In this document: positions 1-8,008 of the stretch, piece after piece | Layout: every line of letters starts with the position of its first letter | Numbering within the stretch: position 1 is the first letter of the stretch | Source: Acidobacteriaceae bacterium KBS 146 | GTDB lineage: Bacteria; Acidobacteriota; Terriglobia; Terriglobales; Acidobacteriaceae | DNA: 64,000 nt | Assembly (NCBI GenBank): GCA_000688615.1 | Contig: JHVA01000001.1 | Coordinates: 3,472,001-3,536,000 of the forward strand | Reading direction: 5' to 3' | The notes under the pieces: generated by a model | Told to the model about the DNA's origin: nothing | Databases searched by the model: none | The model's input: the letters and a program-made list of their open reading frames with translations, nothing else | Translations under genes and position numbers: made by a program

Positions 1-454
1 TCGACTCGAAGTTGTCTTCGATCATCTCGGGGGTCGAGGGGCCGGTGTTGCCCGCGATATCGTTGGTGCCTGCCAGAATAACGACGGCTGCGGGCTTAAG
101 GTGAACGACATCCTGCTGGAAGCGAACGAGCATCTGTGGGGTTGTTTGCCCACTGATGCCGCGGCCTACGTAAGGCTTGCCGGGGAAGAACTCGTCAGGG
201 TGACGGGCCCAGGCATCGGTGATGGAGTCGCCATAAAAGACGATGCGCTTTTCGCCGGATGCTACGGCGGGGAGGGCCGTGTCGGCATCGCGATATCGGG
301 AGAGCTGAGCCCAGTCGTCGAGCTTCTTCTGCATGGTCGCGATCTGCGTCGCCGGATCGGCGGCGGGGACCGCAGGAGGCGGGGTGGGCGTTTGGGCCCA
401 AAGTCCCCCGGTCATGCAGGCGGCCAGTAGCAAAGCAGTTGTTCCTCGAACCAT
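1..454 (-). CDS. SGNH/GDSL-family esterase, secreted (3' end cut by window)
   Basis: Reading in from the window edge on the minus strand gives 151 codons with an ATG at 454 and an AAAGGA ribosome site about 8 nt upstream. Residues 1-20 form a signal peptide. Block I of the SGNH hydrolase family is YGDSITD with the nucleophile Ser77. The block with GQ near residue 103 and the oxyanion-hole block GTND at 129-132 are both intact. The C-terminal catalytic Asp/His block lies outside the window. The protein probably hydrolyses an ester or acetyl group on a carbohydrate or lipid outside the cytoplasm; the substrate is unknown. It is followed in the same direction, 30 nt apart, by a paralogue (485-1243), so the two are a tandem duplication. 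Confidence 0.85.
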   Translation of the reverse strand, partial: MVRGTTALLLAACMTGGLWAQTPTPPPAVPAADPATQIATMQKKLDDWAQLSRYRDADTALPAVASGEKRIVFYGDSITDAWARHPDEFFPGKPYVGRGISGQTTPQMLVRFQQDVVHLKPAAVVILAGTNDIAGNTGPSTPEMIEDNFES

Positions 455-484
455 GTGTTGAATCCTTTCCCGTTTTTTCTGAGG

Positions 485-1243
485 TTATGGAGCGGAGCTC
501 TTCAGGGTCTCCGCGATTGCTTTTTCTGCCAGAGGCTGCATCCGGGCATAGCCGGCTGCGTTTGGATGAACTGCGCCATCAAATGCAAGTTCTGGTTTCA
601 TTCCACCATTTTCGTTCGCAAGTGCTGCATAGTAGTCCAGGTATACCAACCCTTCCTGCGCGGCGTAGCTCTTGAGCCAGTCGTTCCATTGCCGGATCTC
701 CGCAGCGGGACGAGCCTCCGGCTTCCAAGGGAAACGTGAGGCAGGCAACAGGGATGCGAGGATGACGCGAATGTGGTTTGCACGTGCGACCGCGACCATC
801 GAAGTAATGTCGTCCTGGAACATCTCAAGGGTGGCGGGCCCGGCGTTGCCTGCAATGTTGTTGGCTCCGGCATCGGCAAGGATGACGGCGGCGGGCTTGA
901 GTTGAACGACGTCCTGTTGAAACCGGACGAGCAGCTGCGAGGTGACCTGTCCGCTGATGCCACGGTTAATGTACGGCTTGCCGGGAAAGAATTCACCGTA
1001 TTTTCTTCCCCAGAAGTCGGTGATGGAGGCTCCTAGAAAGACCACGCGTTGCTCGCCGGGTTTGGGCGCTCCCAGGGATGAATCGTCATCACGATAGCGG
1101 GCGAGATCCGGCCAGTCTGTAAGTCTCTTCGCCATCCGGCTGTAACGGTCAGCTTCATCGGGCGGAGGAGGGGTGGCAGGGGGCAGCGCACCCTGGCCCC
1201 ACAACGTTCCAACAGAGATGGCCATTACTACGACCCACCGCAT
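485..1243 (-). CDS. SGNH-hydrolase paralogue with altered catalytic blocks
   Basis: 252 aa with an N-terminal signal peptide (about residues 1-17). It aligns along its visible length with the neighbouring SGNH hydrolase at 1-454. Block I reads GAS (71-73) instead of GDS, so the Ser is kept but the Asp after Gly is lost. The oxyanion block reads GANN (126-129) instead of GTND and is preceded by two extra residues. The usual DxxH near the C-terminus is spaced as DGAVH (Asp222, His226), one residue longer than normal. The fold is probably retained, but activity could be changed or lost. It lies upstream of the canonical copy in the same direction, so the pair may be co-transcribed. Confidence 0.85.
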   Translation of the reverse strand: MRWVVVMAISVGTLWGQGALPPATPPPPDEADRYSRMAKRLTDWPDLARYRDDDSSLGAPKPGEQRVVFLGASITDFWGRKYGEFFPGKPYINRGISGQVTSQLLVRFQQDVVQLKPAAVILADAGANNIAGNAGPATLEMFQDDITSMVAVARANHIRVILASLLPASRFPWKPEARPAAEIRQWNDWLKSYAAQEGLVYLDYYAALANENGGMKPELAFDGAVHPNAAGYARMQPLAEKAIAETLKSSAP

Positions 1244-1320
1244 GTATTCTCTCCCAGAGATGCAGCGCCCATCCTAAACCAAATCTTCCCACCGGACTCT
1301 GTTGTAGTCTTCTTCTCAGG

Positions 1321-2181
1321 ATGCATCCCGGAATTTCGACTCACGTCTTTCTCTCTCAGCGGCTTCACCCTGGTCTGCTCGATGCGCTGCAACGAACCGG
1401 CGCTCGCACCATTGAGCTGTTTGCTGCGCGCCATCACTTTGACTACACCGATCGCGCCGTCGTCCGGGAGCTTGCCACCTGGTTCAACGACACCGGCGTA
1501 GCAGCGACGCTGCATCAGCCGATCTACACGCGGGAGCAGTCGGAGAACTGGTCGCGTCACGTCAGTCCGACCCTGTCGCTGATTGCGCCGGAGAAGACGC
1601 ATCGCATTGAGGCGATGGATGAGGTGAAGCGGGCGCTTGAGGTCGCGGAACAGATCTCAATCTCCGCCATTACGCTGCATCTTGGTCTGAAAGATGATCC
1701 GTGGGACGAGCGGGCGATTGAGAATTCGTTGACGGCAATCGAACACATCAAGGCGTTTGCCCAGCCGCTCGGAATCAAGGTGCTGGTTGAAAATTTGCAG
1801 AACGATGTGACGACGCCGGAGCACCTGCTGGAGATTTTACACATCGGTCACTTCGACACCGTCGGCATCACCCTGGATGCGGGCCATGCCCACCTGAGCG
1901 ATTCCGGAATGGAACATGCGCTGGAGTTATTGGGCGGACGGATTCATGAGTTTCATGTCCATGACAATCATGGGCTGCGAGACGAGCACCTGTGGCCGGG
2001 GTCCGGAGAGATCGACTGGACAAAATTCGTGCGCCTGGCCGGCAAGGTCGCTTCGGAGGCTCCTGCGATTCTTGAGATCGCCTACGACCTCAACGACACG
2101 ACGGATTCCGTGCTTTCCAGAGCTTCCGAGGTGTTCTCGAACCAGGCGAGGATTGAAGAGACGCTGCAGGAGTCGGCCTAG
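1321..2181 (+). CDS. Sugar phosphate isomerase/epimerase-like TIM-barrel protein
   Basis: 286 aa, matching the xylose isomerase-like TIM-barrel (AP endonuclease 2) family in length. Visible signatures are TLHLGL near residue 120, VLVENL near 158, TLDAGHAH near 184 and FHVHDNHG near 211. These supply the Glu, His, Asp and His residues expected around the divalent metal site. There is no signal peptide, so it is cytoplasmic. Family members isomerise or epimerise keto sugars or inositol derivatives, and some are nucleases; the substrate cannot be assigned. It is divergent from the SGNH pair, with only 77 nt between starts. The start at 1321 has a weak ribosome site. Confidence 0.8.
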   Translation: MHPGISTHVFLSQRLHPGLLDALQRTGARTIELFAARHHFDYTDRAVVRELATWFNDTGVAATLHQPIYTREQSENWSRHVSPTLSLIAPEKTHRIEAMDEVKRALEVAEQISISAITLHLGLKDDPWDERAIENSLTAIEHIKAFAQPLGIKVLVENLQNDVTTPEHLLEILHIGHFDTVGITLDAGHAHLSDSGMEHALELLGGRIHEFHVHDNHGLRDEHLWPGSGEIDWTKFVRLAGKVASEAPAILEIAYDLNDTTDSVLSRASEVFSNQARIEETLQESA

Positions 2182-2227
2182 AGTCGAGGATCTGCGGGCT
2201 TCCTCACGGGGTAGAAAGCCCAATGAG

Positions 2228-3526
2228 TTACTCGTACTTGAGGGTCTGGACCGGGTCGAGGCGCGCGGCGCGGTTTGCGGGCAGTGTTCCGAAGAGGATG
2301 CCGACGAGCATCGAGGTGCCCAGAGCAACCACGGCTGACCAGGGCGAGATCGGAATCTGAAACGGTGTGAGCAATCGCACTGCCAGCGGAATCGCGAGTC
2401 CAAGCAGCGTTCCGATCAGACCGCCGCTGAGTGAGAGGAAGACGGCTTCGGTCAGGAACTGGAGGCGGATTTCGTGGCTTGTGGCTCCCAGGGCTTTGCG
2501 GATGCCGATTTCGCGAAGACGGGCCTGGACGTTGGCCAACATGCTGTTCATGATGCCAACCCCGGAGACGATCAAGGTGATTGCGGCCGCAAGGGTGAGA
2601 ACAATCGTCAGCATGTTGGCGATCTGGGCCATTACGCTGAGGACCTGCTGCATGGTGAATGCGGTATAAACCGAGTTTTTATAGTGACGGTTCTTGATGA
2701 TCCGCAGGATCTCCTCAGAGGCAGGGGTTACGTCTGAGGTGTTTTTCATGCTGAAGAAGATCTCTTTTACGGTGTCGGTCCCGGTGAAGTACCTTGCAAC
2801 GGGATAGGGAATGAGCACCGTTTGGTCAGAGACCTCCGACTGGCCGAAGGTATCAATGCGCATCTTGAAGACGCCGATGATGGTGAAGGGAATGCCGTGC
2901 ATGCTGATGGTTCGGCCGACAGCTGCTGTGGAAGAACCGAAAAGCGCGCGGGCGAAGGGTTCGACCATGACAGCGACCTTGGCGTGCGTGATGGCGTCCT
3001 GATCGTCGAAGAACCGGCCGGCCGTGACCGCGAGATTTCGCACGATCCGATATTGCGGAGAGACACCAAGAATCATGGTGTTTTTTGTGATACCTCCGCC
3101 CATGCTGACGTTGTCATGGTCTTCGAGCATGGGGGAGGAGGCGATGATGCCTGGAACCTGCTCCCGGACCACGGCCTCATCTTCGCGAGTCATAAAATCA
3201 GGAGTTGTCGTGTTATCAGGTCCTACGACGCTACCGCCGTTGTACTGCATCTCGATCATGTTTGGACCGATCGAGGAGATCAGGTTGAGCGCGTACTCCT
3301 TACCTGTGAGACCGAGGGTATAAACCAGGATGATGGATGCAGAACCGATGATCATGCCAAGCATGGTCAGAAGAAATCGGACCTTGCTGGCTCTGAAGCT
3401 GTCGATGGCAAGCTTGACGACCTCGCTGAACATCATCGTCGAGCGAGCGCTCTGCAGCGTACGTTCGAATGAGGACATCCTCGTCCTGGCAGATGCAGCG
3501 GGTTTGGGAAGGTTTGCGGTAGCCAT
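2228..3526 (-). CDS. ABC transporter permease, MacB/FtsX type
   Basis: 432 aa from the ATG at 3526, which has a GGA site upstream; a TTG at 3538 is an alternative. The first membrane segment lies at about residues 48-70 (FLLTMLGMIIGSASIILVY), followed by a large extracytoplasmic MacB-type core (about 75-290). Three more membrane segments end in a FtsX domain with the typical SGVGIMNSML and EIGIRKALGA motifs. Such permeases work with a separate ATPase in macrolide, lipoprotein or peptide export, or in mechanotransmission. No ATPase gene is adjacent, so the partner must be encoded elsewhere. The gene converges with the TIM-barrel gene and ends 46 nt after it. Confidence 0.88.
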   Translation of the reverse strand: MATANLPKPAASARTRMSSFERTLQSARSTMMFSEVVKLAIDSFRASKVRFLLTMLGMIIGSASIILVYTLGLTGKEYALNLISSIGPNMIEMQYNGGSVVGPDNTTTPDFMTREDEAVVREQVPGIIASSPMLEDHDNVSMGGGITKNTMILGVSPQYRIVRNLAVTAGRFFDDQDAITHAKVAVMVEPFARALFGSSTAAVGRTISMHGIPFTIIGVFKMRIDTFGQSEVSDQTVLIPYPVARYFTGTDTVKEIFFSMKNTSDVTPASEEILRIIKNRHYKNSVYTAFTMQQVLSVMAQIANMLTIVLTLAAAITLIVSGVGIMNSMLANVQARLREIGIRKALGATSHEIRLQFLTEAVFLSLSGGLIGTLLGLAIPLAVRLLTPFQIPISPWSAVVALGTSMLVGILFGTLPANRAARLDPVQTLKYE

Positions 3527-3707
3527 CGGCGATTCCAACGATTAGACGCTTTCTAGTATCGCAGCGGTGCACACATTCTGCTACTTTGGGCGGTCTCAAC
3601 CCGGAATGGGTGGCAGCGCATTCTGAAGGGGGCTGGTGCATGGAGTGGTTCCTACTTGTATCTATGGCATGACCCTGTAACGATAGGCAGGTCAAGGAGA
3701 AGATCTT

Positions 3708-4826
3708 TTGAGCCAGGAGTTCCGGATTCTAGTGCTGCCCGGGGATGGAATCGGTCCCGAGGTGATGGAGCAGGCGGTTCGCGTCCTTAAACGCGTGGAA
3801 GCGATGGCAGGGGTCGATTTCCGACTGGAGTATGCTCTTGCCGGTGGCTGTTCCATCGACGCGTATGGAACGCCGCTGCTGGATAGAACGCTGGAACGCG
3901 CACGCGGCTCGCATGCCGTCCTCTTCGGTTCGGTCGGTGGGCCGAAGTGGGAAGGGCTGGGCTTTGATCTGCGTCCTGAGATTGCCATTTTGCGGTTACG
4001 TAAAGAGCTGAATCTTTTTGCCAACCTGCGGCCGGCTAGACTCTTTGACCCTTTGATCGATGCGAGCACGCTGAAGCCAGAGGTGATCGGCGGGTTCGAC
4101 CTGATGATTGTGCGGGAGTGCGTGGGCGGACTCTACTTTGGGGAGCCGCGTGGGATTGAGCAGCTATCCGATGGCGGCAGGCGCGGCTTCAACACCGAAA
4201 CCTATTCGACGGGAGAGATCGAACGAGTTGGCCGCGTCGCATTTCAGCTGGCCCGCAGCCGCCGGAACGAGGTGTGCAGCGTGGAAAAGGCCAATGTAAC
4301 TGAGAGCGGTCTGGTTTGGCGCGAGGTCATGACCGCGCTGCATCAACGCGAGTTTTCTCACGTCACGCTGCGGCATATGTACGCCGACAACTGCGCGATG
4401 CAACTTGTTCGGGCGCCGAAGCAGTTCGACGTCATTGTGACCGGCAATATGTTTGGGGACATCCTCTCCGACCTTGCTTCCATGCTGACGGGAAGTTTAG
4501 GCATGCTGCCCTCCGCCACGATCGGCGCGACGAACGGGGATCGCTTTAACCCGGCGGTTTATGAGCCCATTCACGGTTCTGCCCCTGACATTGCAGGCAA
4601 GGGAATCGCAAATCCGATGGGGCAGATTCTGAGCGTCGCCATGATGCTTCGCCTTTCCCTTGGGCTTCCGCAACAGGCCGCAGAGGTGGAATCGGCGTGC
4701 ATTCAGGCTCTCGGTGAAGGGGCAAGAACCCCGGATCTGGGAGGGAGCTTCTCGACCGTGCAGGTGGGCGATGCTGTTCTGGAGCAGATGGGGAGGCTTA
4801 GGACTTCATCGGTTTCCGTTGCATGA
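3708..4826 (+). CDS. leuB: 3-isopropylmalate dehydrogenase
   Basis: 372 aa, the usual length. It catalyses NAD-dependent oxidative decarboxylation of 3-isopropylmalate in leucine synthesis. Motifs seen: GDGIGPEV near the N-terminus; the substrate arginines in LRKELNLFANLRPAR and VREC; the YFGEPRG loop; the catalytic Lys in VEKANV; the metal aspartates in GNMFGDILSDLASML; and the NAD loop EPIHGSAPDIAGKGIANP. The start is TTG at 3708, supported by AAGGAGA seven nt upstream; no in-frame ATG fits the conserved N-terminus. No other leu genes adjoin it, but a small ACT-domain gene resembling an acetolactate synthase regulatory subunit follows at 5077, tying the locus to branched-chain amino acids. 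Confidence 0.95.
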   Translation: MSQEFRILVLPGDGIGPEVMEQAVRVLKRVEAMAGVDFRLEYALAGGCSIDAYGTPLLDRTLERARGSHAVLFGSVGGPKWEGLGFDLRPEIAILRLRKELNLFANLRPARLFDPLIDASTLKPEVIGGFDLMIVRECVGGLYFGEPRGIEQLSDGGRRGFNTETYSTGEIERVGRVAFQLARSRRNEVCSVEKANVTESGLVWREVMTALHQREFSHVTLRHMYADNCAMQLVRAPKQFDVIVTGNMFGDILSDLASMLTGSLGMLPSATIGATNGDRFNPAVYEPIHGSAPDIAGKGIANPMGQILSVAMMLRLSLGLPQQAAEVESACIQALGEGARTPDLGGSFSTVQVGDAVLEQMGRLRTSSVSVA

Positions 4827-4841
4827 GACCAGGGACGGGTA

Positions 4842-4980
4842 TATGCTCCTACGCATGAACGACGCCGCCAGCTTGTTGCACCTTTGCGCGGGGAGGATTG
4901 TCCTGCGCGGTGGTCTTGCTGCGTCCAGTATTTCGATTCGGTCCATTCTTTCGCCCATTCCAGAGGGTGGCGGAACGTAA
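4842..4980 (+). other. Possible leader peptide of an attenuator (45 codons)
   Basis: A short open frame between leuB and the ACT-domain gene. Fourteen of 45 codons are Leu, Ile or Val, with an Ile/Leu-rich patch at codons 30-39. Its last codons contain TGGCGG (4968-4973), which can pair with CCGCCA (5012-5017) in the left arm of the downstream terminator. This is the geometry of a ribosome-controlled attenuator. Upstream, CGCCC (4952-4956) could pair with GGGTG (4965-4969). A Shine-Dalgarno sequence is weak or absent and the enrichment is modest, so translation is unproven. Confidence 0.3.
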
Positions 4981-5007
4981 TCGTCCGAGTCAGTCCGGAA
5001 GTTTATG

Positions 5008-5046
5008 AATCCCGCCACAGCCGATGCTCTGGCGGGATTTTTATTT
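5008..5046 (+). terminator. Rho-independent terminator between leuB and the ACT gene
   Basis: AATCCCGCCA (5008-5017) and TGGCGGGATT (5030-5039) form a perfect 10-bp stem around a 12-nt loop, followed by a T-rich run. It stands 31 nt upstream of the ACT-domain gene start. It either ends the leuB transcript or acts as an attenuator for the ACT gene. Confidence 0.8.
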
Positions 5047-5076
5047 GGAGAAACGAGACGGGGAGGAGCGACCAGG

Positions 5077-5385
5077 ATGGCATGGACCTATCGAATCACC
5101 GCGGCGGCGCGGCCCAGACTGGCGATGCGGATCGCACAGGTCTTTGATCAGCAGATGCTGGAAGTCGACCGGTTCGAGCTGGTGCGGCAGGATGCGGTTG
5201 CCGTTATCCGGATATGTGTCAGCTGTGATGAGTCGCTTGCACGGCGCATTCACGCCAAGCTGTATCGCCTGACCGACCTTGTGCAGGTCGAGCTTTCGGA
5301 TGGAGCAGTCCAAGGAACAGGAGAGGGAGAGCTGCGTAGTCCCAACTCTCCCCCATACCTCGATCCGCTTGGGCCGCAGCCCTAG
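5077..5385 (+). CDS. ACT-domain protein resembling acetolactate synthase small subunit (IlvM/IlvN-like)
   Basis: 102 aa from the ATG at 5077, with a GGGGAGGA ribosome site about 10 nt upstream. Residues 3-75 fit one ACT domain: a first strand near YRITAAA, then a helix near ARPRLAMRIAQVFDQQ, the middle strand pair, a helix near ESLARRIHAKLYRLTDL and the last strand VQVEL. The helix ending KLYRLTDLVQVEL resembles the KLxKLxDVxxV end of IlvN. The size resembles the single-domain IlvM of E. coli more than two-domain IlvN. The last 25 residues are low-complexity. Context after leuB supports a regulatory role in branched-chain amino acid synthesis; no catalytic ilvB is visible here. Confidence 0.6.
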   Translation: MAWTYRITAAARPRLAMRIAQVFDQQMLEVDRFELVRQDAVAVIRICVSCDESLARRIHAKLYRLTDLVQVELSDGAVQGTGEGELRSPNSPPYLDPLGPQP

Positions 5386-5401
5386 ATCCGGCACCGGTTC
5401 T

Positions 5402-6184
5402 TTAGAGTGGCGGCATGAAGCGCCCATCGACGGCGGTCCAGCCACCATCCACGATGGTCAGGGTTCCGGTTGCGAACGATCCCGCATCCGAAGCCAGATA
5501 GACTACGGCTCCTGCCATTTCATGTGGCTTGGCCCATCGTCCCAGCGCGCTCTTGTTTGCGTAGGCGTTGTACCAGTCTTTGTTGGCGGCGATCGGTGCG
5601 GTCAGTGGAGTATCGACAACCCCGGGTCCGATGGCGTTGACGCGCACACCGTCGGGTCCCAGTTCGGCGGCCAGAGTTCTGCACATCTGCAGCACGCCCG
5701 CCTTGGTTGCGGAGTAGACGCCCTGTCCTGGTTCGACTGTCAGGGCACGAATGCTGGCGAAGGCTATTATGCTGCCTTTACCGCGCTTCTTCATGATGCG
5801 ACCTGCGGCGGTGAGCAGACGGAAGGTCCCCTTCAGGTTGAGGGTCATGACGCGATCAAACTCCTCCTCGCTCATGTCCAGCAGCTGCTTGCGAACGTTG
5901 ATCGCAGGCGTGCTAACGAGGACATCGAGGTCGGTGAGACCTTCGAAGATCTTCTTCACCGCATCGCCATCCCGCATGTCGAACGGAATTGCCTCGGCGC
6001 TTCCACCAGCGCTCTTGATGTCGCTGACGACCTTCTGCGCGCCGTCCATATTCAGGTCACCGCACAGAACGTGTGCTCCGTAGGCCGCCAACCCATGGGC
6101 CGCGGCCTCGCCGATTCCGCTGCCTGCTCCTACCACCAATGCCTTCTTACCTGTGAGATCGAAGAGTTTTTTGTAGTCGTACAA
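5402..6184 (-). CDS. Short-chain dehydrogenase/reductase (SDR)
   Basis: 260 aa from a TTG at 6184, chosen because AAGGA lies nine nt upstream and the protein then begins just before the Rossmann strand. An ATG at 6277 would add a 31-residue tail unlike the family. The cofactor motif is VVGAGSGIGEAAA. The usual NNAG is replaced by STPA. The active-site Ser sits in AFASIRA and the YxxxK in YSATKAG, both present. The C-terminus has the typical FATGTLTIVDGG segment. This is a classical SDR acting on a small alcohol, ketone or sugar; the substrate is unknown. The gene converges with the ACT-domain gene, 16 nt apart. Confidence 0.88.
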   Translation of the reverse strand: MYDYKKLFDLTGKKALVVGAGSGIGEAAAHGLAAYGAHVLCGDLNMDGAQKVVSDIKSAGGSAEAIPFDMRDGDAVKKIFEGLTDLDVLVSTPAINVRKQLLDMSEEEFDRVMTLNLKGTFRLLTAAGRIMKKRGKGSIIAFASIRALTVEPGQGVYSATKAGVLQMCRTLAAELGPDGVRVNAIGPGVVDTPLTAPIAANKDWYNAYANKSALGRWAKPHEMAGAVVYLASDAGSFATGTLTIVDGGWTAVDGRFMPPL

Positions 6185-6421
6185 GACGCCGCATCCTTTC
6201 CAAGAGAGAGTTTCAGAAGAGTTTGGATACGCCTCGGATGTCTTCCACGGGTGCTGTGGCAGGTTCGCGGTGCGCAATGGTCCCTACTCTAAACCCCTCT
6301 CCGGTGGTTTAAGCAAATTGCCGGTCTCCAGGGGAACGGGAACGGAGTGTTCCGGGCGCTGCTGATATGCTGCAACGCAGATTCGTTTCCAATGAAAGAT
6401 CTCCGAGTAAGGAACTGTCTA

Positions 6422-7915
6422 ATGTCTTCTGCGTTTCTGCGTTCGTTCGCATGTTTTCTTGTGATGGCGGTTCTTTCGTCCTGCGCGGTCTCGCTCGCTG
6501 GACAAGCACCGGCCAGCGCCCCTGACCCTTCGCTTGAGATTGAACTGCATGGAACGATTACACCGGAGAAGATTGGCACGCACGAGACCCAGACCTTCCA
6601 GATGCCGCAGGGGATTCAGCGCATGGATGTCGAGCTCGATTCTCCCGGCTTTCAGAAGGGCATGTACGTCACGGTCGGGATGTTTGACCCGGAGCGCTAT
6701 CGCGGAGAAGGCAGGGCTCGCTTCAGCATCTCTACCGTCACGGCTACTGGGCCGTATATGCCGGGGCCGCTGGTTCCAGGGACGTGGAAGGTTTCTTTCG
6801 GGTTCAACTACATCGCACCCGAGGCTCATGGCGAGTACACGCTGCACATTCATCTCTCGCGCCAGCTTGATCCCGTCCACTACATGGTGCTGAATCCGAA
6901 GCCCGGGTGGTACATGGGGGATCTGCACTCGCATACGGGCAATACTGATGCTGTCTGCAAGAGCCAGGCAGGGAAAGATGTTCCGTGCCCGGTGTGGAAG
7001 CTGCTCGAGGCTGCGGCCTCGCAGAAGCTCGATTTTCTGGCTGTGACCGATCACAACACCCAAGTGACCTTCAACGAGCTGGGCGAGGTCCAGCCCTACT
7101 TCGACAAGCTGCTGCTAATTGCGGGCGAGGAGGTTACAACGGTGCGCGGTCACACCAATGTCTGGGGAACCATGGGTTTTCTTGACTACCGTGCAGCCGA
7201 GCACGGCTTTACCGTAAATGATCTGTTCGATCAGGCGCACGCCCAGCACGCGCTGGTCAGCATCAACCACTGGTACTGGCCATGGGATGGGCGGTGTCCC
7301 GGCTGCGGGTGGGGGTGGGCCCCCATTACGGACTACTCCAAGGTAGACGCCATCGAGGTGATCAACGGATATCACGAGCACGGTTCGTGGTTTACACCGC
7401 CAGCGGGAAACGGCATTCCGCTTTGGGAGCAACAGCTTGCCAAAGGACTGCGGCCCACGGGAGTTGGCGGCGGAGACGAACATCGCGGGGGCGAACAGCT
7501 TTCGTCGCACGACGGCGTTGGGATTCCAACGACAGTGGTCTATGCTCGCGAACTGTCGCAGCCAGCGATTCTGGAAGGCATCAAGGCGGGACATGTCTAC
7601 ATCAAGACGCACGGCCCGGATGGACCTGAGCTTCTGCTGACGACTGGTTCGGCGATGATGGGCGATGCGATCAAGGCCGCCAAGGGCGCTCAAGTGGACT
7701 TCTCGATCAGGACAAACGACCACTCAGGAGCGCAGCTTCGGCTATACCTCGACGGCAAACCGATAGCCACTCAACCGGCGGTGTCCGATGGGGCCGCAAG
7801 CTTCCAGTGGACCTCAGATGGAGGCCGGCACTGGATCCGTGCGGAGCTCGTAGATGGCACGCCGGGGGATGATCCGGTCGTATTGACTAATCCCATCTAT
7901 CTGAATTGGCGCTAG
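6422..7915 (+). CDS. Exported PHP-domain (CehA/McbA-type) metallohydrolase
   Basis: 497 aa from the ATG at 6422, preceded by AAGGA. The N-terminus is a signal peptide. LSSC at about residues 18-21 could be a lipobox, while a normal signal peptidase site near SLAGQA is the alternative. Residues 40-160 form a beta-rich N-terminal part. The PHP domain then shows DLHSHT, VTDHN, GEEV, an isolated His in INHWYW, and GGGDEH, which match the metal ligands of the family. PHP enzymes of the CehA/McbA group hydrolyse phosphoesters or carbamates. The cysteines in RCPGCGWGW are unusual. It is followed in the same direction by another secreted metal-dependent phosphoesterase. Confidence 0.82.
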   Translation: MSSAFLRSFACFLVMAVLSSCAVSLAGQAPASAPDPSLEIELHGTITPEKIGTHETQTFQMPQGIQRMDVELDSPGFQKGMYVTVGMFDPERYRGEGRARFSISTVTATGPYMPGPLVPGTWKVSFGFNYIAPEAHGEYTLHIHLSRQLDPVHYMVLNPKPGWYMGDLHSHTGNTDAVCKSQAGKDVPCPVWKLLEAAASQKLDFLAVTDHNTQVTFNELGEVQPYFDKLLLIAGEEVTTVRGHTNVWGTMGFLDYRAAEHGFTVNDLFDQAHAQHALVSINHWYWPWDGRCPGCGWGWAPITDYSKVDAIEVINGYHEHGSWFTPPAGNGIPLWEQQLAKGLRPTGVGGGDEHRGGEQLSSHDGVGIPTTVVYARELSQPAILEGIKAGHVYIKTHGPDGPELLLTTGSAMMGDAIKAAKGAQVDFSIRTNDHSGAQLRLYLDGKPIATQPAVSDGAASFQWTSDGGRHWIRAELVDGTPGDDPVVLTNPIYLNWR

Positions 7916-8008
7916 TTAGTTGGCGGTATACAATTTATTGACTTCTGTCGATGGGCTGTCTACGATGATTTTCTTCTTCCCTCTGCGATCGCTTCGTCAG
8001 GAGACGGT

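Noticed and set aside
5279..6292. 337-codon plus-strand frame across the SDR gene
   Set aside because: Antisense to a complete SDR with all catalytic motifs; no recognisable protein.
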